Below, in pieces: positions 60,001 to 64,000 of a stretch of 64,000 nucleotides of DNA. The position numbers were made by a program, and so were the translations under genes. The notes beneath the pieces are model-generated. The model ran no database searches and was not told where the DNA came from. It worked only from the letters and a program-made list of their open reading frames with translations. The stretch spans positions 32,572,723 through 32,636,722 of the forward strand of contig CM075103.1 of assembly GCA_037576195.1 (NCBI GenBank), given 5' to 3'. The stretch is from Phytoseiulus persimilis (Eukaryota > Arthropoda > Arachnida > Mesostigmata > Phytoseiidae). How positions within the stretch are numbered: position 1 is the first letter of the stretch; every line of letters begins with the position of its first letter.

Positions 60001-60458
60001 AGACTGGAAGAGCACTCCTCGGCATCTATAATCGTTTACTGAACGAAAAGATCAAAGCCACACAGGACAACGACTGGGTAAACGGGATGGCTAGTAAATC
60101 TTCACTCGAATTGTACCGAATGCACAAGGAGTCGAGAACAGCTGCCGTACACATATACGACAATAGTAGGGGGTCCGCACTCCTGGCACTTGCCAGAGCT
60201 GGAGGTCTCCCTACGAAGGAGTATCGGTCCCGTTTCTCCGCCAACCCGGAACCGACTTGCAGCAGATGTGGCATCAGCGAGGAAACACTAGGACATGTGA
60301 TATTCCAATGTAACGATGCACACCACACGACGGAGGACCTCCTAACCAACTTGGGACTGAACAGTGAGATGAATCGATTCGCCGTGGAAGCAACAAAACG
60401 ACTCCTCGAGAAATGGGAGCGTGAGAACATAGGATCCGCTGAGCTTGCTCGCGCCTGA
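56985..60458 (+). CDS. TE2 ORF2: AP endonuclease and reverse transcriptase
   Basis: The frame opens before 56937. ATG 56985 overlaps the ORF1 stop by 20 bases, the most economical start, though an upstream ATG at 56937 is possible. Counting from 56937, the endonuclease has SLNING (about 58), LSETRL with catalytic Glu (89), GGDANAHL (195), CIDYFIVN (244) and SDHNLL (271). The reverse transcriptase has GFRPGRRGDDNLF (640), motif A LDCSRAFDKID (673), motif B VKQGCPLSS (732), motif C FADD (786) and YLGITL (854). A terminal C-x2-C-x8-H-x4-C motif (about 1107; CSRCGISEETLGHVIFQC) is typical of this class. No RNase H domain is seen. It nicks target DNA and copies the element RNA in place. Confidence 0.93.
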   Translation: MQSGGFNVSYPGHPSRRQRFRGNRRTGGTCETRTVNKLRISSLNINGTKSSIAKWASIESDILHERDVDVLLLSETRLMNEEGVPSIDGYCAVNCNRRGSSGRKSNGGVAIMFRNTFDSDSVSKGDDYVTQKIWLGGKRWVFNSFYMKHGTVRENTSFLRSLTMFIKTECCATDCIVLGGDANAHLAELDGTSDRRGLLLETFCRDNALTILNLTDLCEGKCTRGRSCIDYFIVNSAALGMVESMTIDEDREIALSDHNLLELVCSRTKNCVQPRRARKTLTNYLKAAELIDQDLTTSSKRLETYADFKASIQAAMRESTKTVKHSHMALVSSRKISELTKTRKELCREWRKIRMANQNINRERGTLSTTNSRAFRCANGIDDSGNRSPRHVPPDEREAERRYRAAQRQVREEVHKEIKARDRRICEAILSAPRRNRARLMWRYINRMKRSDSKPAKVVGNDGAIVPNERLGEHLTATAQNLLVASTEGDTESSPRKSAACRRGGQTDISIETTETIEMLGKINGRTGCGLDDIPASILKKLGEKGVTILTDLLNRIFSGEEEIPNDWKEGKVTLVSKDSSKKGHLDTFRPITITPVLYRLFTKILATRIQKWIEDRGILGEIQNGFRPGRRGDDNLFIITSAIELSRKKKQGLIACFLDCSRAFDKIDRVKLWKVLSDVGMNPTWIDLLRRLYIDNKIKLVYDGTDSDWLYTTEGVKQGCPLSSILFSIYISELGNRLIKTGIGFEIWRKGDFWNVTEKRYTNVPGLLFADDLVLMARNAADIQKLLQVASKFGDEMKLHFNPKKSAILIFSRHQVGDCTGLKVQGEPIPVAEEYKYLGITLCDGTNYLKKQEDIWINTSKKALNQMHAQVLWSSSKFELSKTFWKAVAVPKLTYANSVTVMTKKTSDELEKTQRRAARWALGITGWNVANEFLESELNWSSFEAREAKSKLKYFARISCMAATRWPRMILDMLKAQNIDTKACARVEELKVKFRCDTLQIERDETGRALLGIYNRLLNEKIKATQDNDWVNGMASKSSLELYRMHKESRTAAVHIYDNSRGSALLALARAGGLPTKEYRSRFSANPEPTCSRCGISEETLGHVIFQCNDAHHTTEDLLTNLGLNSEMNRFAVEATKRLLEKWERENIGSAELARA

Positions 60459-60539
60459 AGTGAAAGGCTGATGTGCTTATATATTATGCTATGTACACAC
60501 ACAGATCCAAATAAAACCATAACCATAACCATAAGGTTC

Positions 60540-63279
60540 CTGAACCACGGACTGGTATTCATTTGGAGAGCTCTCAAAGCTCACTGGCACGGGAAGACTC
60601 GATCAGCGTAGCACTACTCGGTCCGTCGAATTCTCCGTTTGAGGGGATGGAATGTAACTGAGAAATCTTCGGGCAAGGTCCATCATTGACTGGTGGAAAT
60701 TGCCCACGACTGGCAGCGAGTGGACGCGTCCCATCGGGAGAGGTGTTGCGATATAACTGACGAAGATACGTGAACCAGATCGAATCATCATGAGGCGTTC
60801 AGCTTGACAGTTTGCGACTATGACACAGCGTCGAACAGTGACCGATGCGGGGGGGGTGCAGGGGTTGGCGGGGGTGCTTTGGCGTTTGAGTCCTCGGCCT
60901 CTACGGCCCGCGCTCCTAATGAACGAGTAGCAGGACGGCATCCAACCTCAGTTATATTGAGCATGGAGCATGGCCTGAGATACGACCGAGTTCCGAGTAA
61001 CATGATGCAATGGGAAGGCGAGAAGAATGCTGTGCTGCGGAGTTTTGGCGATTTTGAGGTATTCAGGCAGGATGATGCGATGGAGAGGCACGCAATGGGT
61101 GGTGGGAAAGGCATTCCGGGCTTGGCGCACTGGAAGCGAGCCAACGAAAAGATTAACTCGCCATTGAACATTGAGGTTCGCGTTCAGGGCAGGGGCGAGT
61201 CGCATGGGTATCGAGGTAGAGATCCGAAATTTTCAATCAGTTCCTCGATGACGGGGGGGAGGGGGGTTGGAGTCTTGATCGGGTGGAGCGCGGCGCTAGA
61301 AATTCATCGAGGCCACCCAGAGCATCAAAAACTTCGACCGATGGAACGGAAGCGCCCCGGAGGCACCGTCGTGATGTTCCAATTAAAGCTATCGTCCTCT
61401 GAGGTTCCTGACTCAGGATTGAGTTCACTGCTGGGAAAGTTTTTGCACTGATAATGCTTTTTTGCAGGATAGCTTCTTTGTGAGGGAGTGATCGATGGCT
61501 TGCTTGCGGAGCTCAATTCCCCATCGGGTCCGAGGCGACGCTTTATTTTATCAGTGAGCACGCGCTACTTGCCTCGGGTGCGTGGTTTCTACCCAGAAGA
61601 CTCTCTGAGAGACTGCGCCACGAAAACCGGTTCAAAACGAAAAACCATCCGAGGCTTTGGAAATAACTGTTTTCCGTTCCTTCGTGCGGCAAACTCGGGA
61701 GGAATGCTATCATGTCAATCAGGAGATGCGAAAACGTCGAAATGTGTTCATGGCTTGTATTTATGGTGGTCACCTGGATCGGACTCGCTGAGAGGGTTGA
61801 TCCATTCATACAAGGGGCCATGGGAAGAGTGTTCAAAAATCCAACGCTCCAGTCAAAACGGTTTCCTGGGTAGCTATTTGAGGAGCCCCGTGATTATCCC
61901 AAGATACATTCACCCGTTACATAAATAGCGCTCCGCTCTCATATGATCGAAGCCAATGGACCCCCATCGAAGAGTCGGGTTAAAAATGAGCGTCCGCCTT
62001 GGCTGAATTCCAAGCTAATAGAGCGAGTTACACCAATACGAAATGAATCATTGCAATCGGTAAGACTTTATTTCAGTTCGTTCAATGAAAGCGCGGGAGA
62101 TTCGAGCCCAGAAGTCGCTAATCGGTGCTCGATTCGTGCTGAAAAATTGGCTCAAATCTGGCGAACACAATAACATCTCGCAGAACCATTACGTGTCCTT
62201 TCCGCTATCCACAGGACTCAGCGATGCGAAGTTTCTCAATGCTGCCTCCATTGCACCCAATGATTAGAAACATGTTGTGATGAGTTTCCGAACCGCGGTG
62301 CAGCTTACGACGGCGAATTTCCAGATCAGATGTCTCTGAGGAGGTCCCATTGCGCGAGTTCTCGTCTGGTGCCCGCTCGATAGGTGTGTTGGAGTTTCAT
62401 AGTGGCAAACGGTGGAGCGTTCACTTGCTCCCATGAACACTACCCCTTTCTGTTGCTTTCGTTTTCAGAGCTACTCTTCCTGGAGCGGTGAGACGATCGG
62501 TCTTTGTCTTAAGGTTTTGGAAGAAGCTATCGATCGTACCGCCATGGTCTGATCGAGGAGTCTCGCTCAGTTCCAGAAGCTCCGCTCTAGCGAGCCCGTG
62601 ACGTCCACCAAGCTTCTGGCCGAATCAGTGCACAGAGATGAGCGCGCAGGAGCAAACCACGCTCGTCCCTGACGAAGTGAAGAACTTCCATTTCCGCGTC
62701 ACCATGGTCAAGGTTCGCCCTAGGTTCATTAATGTCCGCCATATCGCTCTTGTCCCGTACCTGGATGGTGGAGGCGAGGATGTACTCCATCCGTGTTCCT
62801 CCTTCTGGAGTGGAGCTCCATCGACGAGACAGGCAAGGGGGCAACGAACATCCTGCGATTGTATGGCTTTTCATGGTCATTGCTGAACTCGCAACCTTCC
62901 GAGTTCCTGAGATCTGACACGGTCTCTGGTCCTGAAATGGTTTTCCATCGCTATGGAAGTATTCCCGAGACCCTCTCAGACACACAGACATATACATAGA
63001 CACCCGAAGACATTGAGATCGGGAGCTGCAACCCCCTCAATATCGCGCCCAAGGAGTCGGCGCAGGACCGAACCACTGAGAGGGATCGTGAGTATCATTC
63101 GTAGTTGAGGCGATAGCGAAGGTGTGAGGCTGCCTTACTTAGGTGATGGCTGACTGCTGGAGGAATCAAAGAAACGCCGCCCTGGGAAGTTTTGCACAAT
63201 CTGCTCACTCTCGCCCCTAGTTACTGATTTTTCCTGAATATCTGCGATTCATTCTAGCGGTTCCCTATTCGGGTTACAG
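60540..63279. other. Stretch upstream of gene D, exons unresolved
   Basis: By comparison with genes B and C, the signal peptide and two extracellular exons of gene D should lie here or further upstream, but I could not identify them. A 215-aa frame (60804-61451, +) is glycine-rich and crosses two G-runs (about 60846-60870 and 61250-61266). A GTGAGTATC donor near 63088 may end an exon. Confidence 0.3.
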
Positions 63280-64000
63280 TGGCGTCCCTACACCGACCTG
63301 TTTGACGTGCCGGGAGGAAGACCAAAGCTGCAAGGTCCGATGGGTAATATCGTGGAAAGCGTTGTTACGCGCTACAATTTCTCGTGAGTCCAAATGACAG
63401 AATTCGTTGATGACAAACGGACAGCTCAGAGACACTCTGAAGCTAACTCCTCCATAGTTTCTTGTATGGCTCGATTTGCCCTGTTGTAAAACCTCACTAG
63501 AGATTAGCATGGTTCGGATCTGAGTCCGTTTTCATGGATGACGGGGTCTCGGTTTTCGGTCGACTTATCGGTTAAGAGTCGCAACTGAAGACACGCGAAG
63601 CTTTCTGGATGATGAAGGGATCACCATGCGCGGAGGAGAAGTTGGTTCTCTGTGCGCGAACTACAGAAGAACCTTCGAGCTATTACCAAGTATTTCATCA
63701 TTTCTTTAGGTATGAAATTATGTCGCCAGAAGACGGATCATGGGGGATGATTTACGAGAACGACACCGCGACCGGAATGATCGGAATGCTCTTGCGGAAC
63801 GTTTGTACAGCCTCGCTATCATATTTTTGTGCAGGAAATTCTGATCGGATCCAATCGAGCATTTTCCTCACTCCCCTCTCCCGCAGGAGTCCGACTGGGC
63901 TTCGAATCCGTTTGGACACAACCCGGAGAGGTTCCGCTTGCTAACATTGACATCGGAATTCAAAGTCCAGCACCTGAGTATTTTGGCTGGACGCACTTTC
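63280..64000 (+). CDS. Ionotropic receptor gene D, S1 exons (3' end outside window)
   Basis: Three exons in frame. 63280-63383 (104 nt, same size as gene B exon 4; donor GTGAGT) encodes WRPYTDLFDVPGGRPKLQGP and VVTRYNF. 63710-63800 (91 nt) encodes YEIMSPEDGSWGMIYEND and TGMIGMLLRN. 63887 onward encodes ESDWASNPFGHNPERFRLLT and runs off the window. These are the S1 lobe: the PEDGSWG and GMIGML motifs and the start of the Glu-x-Asp exon match genes B (PEGAYG, GMVGDV, EAD) and C. The exon phases agree as well. The donor of the second exon (GTTTGT) is weak. Earlier exons were not found. Confidence 0.75.

Larger units (their letters stand above)
55170..60535 (+). mobile_element. TE2: apparently intact non-LTR retrotransposon
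   Basis: Two long overlapping ORFs without stops, an endonuclease of the AP type, a reverse transcriptase with the FADD motif, and a 3' end of short repeats (CCATAA three times, 60516-60533) rather than a poly-A tail. An ORF1 with cysteines, coiled coil and an esterase-like fold, together with the 3' microsatellite, best fits the CR1/L2 group; the clade is inferred, not tested. The 5' boundary is approximate and no target duplication was identified. Short repeat tails and open ORFs suggest recent movement. Confidence 0.88.

Overview
The window is nuclear DNA from an animal. It has intron-split genes with GTGAGT-type donors and pyrimidine-AG acceptors, two non-LTR retrotransposons, foldback DNA elements and long minisatellites. 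There are no bacterial operons, no rRNA or tRNA that I could recognise, and no CRISPR array. The recognisable host genes are divergent ionotropic receptors (IRs), the chemosensory branch of the ionotropic glutamate receptors, which points to a protostome and most likely an arthropod. GC looks close to half by eye. An expanded set of divergent IRs would suit a mite or other chelicerate, but that is a guess.

Layout. 1-1792 (+): last four exons of an IR (gene A). About 2962-3463 (-): a weak IR-like relic. 3957-4697: a 39-bp minisatellite. 5140-11232 (+): a full IR (gene B, eleven exons, 636 aa). 11545-14077 (+): two isolated IR-like exons. 15121-19900: a decayed non-LTR element (TE1) with a head-to-head 5' end. 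19942-21403: a TIR/foldback DNA element. 21339-36710: two head-to-tail copies of a 7686-bp unit, apparently near identical. 43285 back to 34817 (-): a second full IR (gene C, 648 aa) whose last three exons lie in the right-hand copy of the unit, with a second set in the left-hand copy. 44151-44513 (+): a small cysteine-rich two-exon gene. 44630-47775: a large foldback element carrying a 45-bp minisatellite. 52559-52979 (+): an IR-like fragment. 53035-53560: a diverged copy of the foldback family. 55170-60535 (+): an apparently intact non-LTR element (TE2). 63280 to the end (+): the start of the ligand-binding domain of another IR (gene D).

Genes B and C are in opposite orientation yet share exon sizes almost one for one (348/351, 162/162, 156/156, 104/146, 94/94, 159/159, 130/136, 233/233, 110/110, 156/156, 259/244 nt). 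Genes A and D show the same sizes where they overlap. This exon ruler gave the splice sites reported here and shows a local family built by gene duplication. The spaces between the genes are packed with inverted repeats, and the same 45-bp minisatellite recurs in TE1's flank, in the tandem unit and in the foldback. The tandem-unit breakpoint lies in a foldback element, so repeats and receptor duplication seem linked here.
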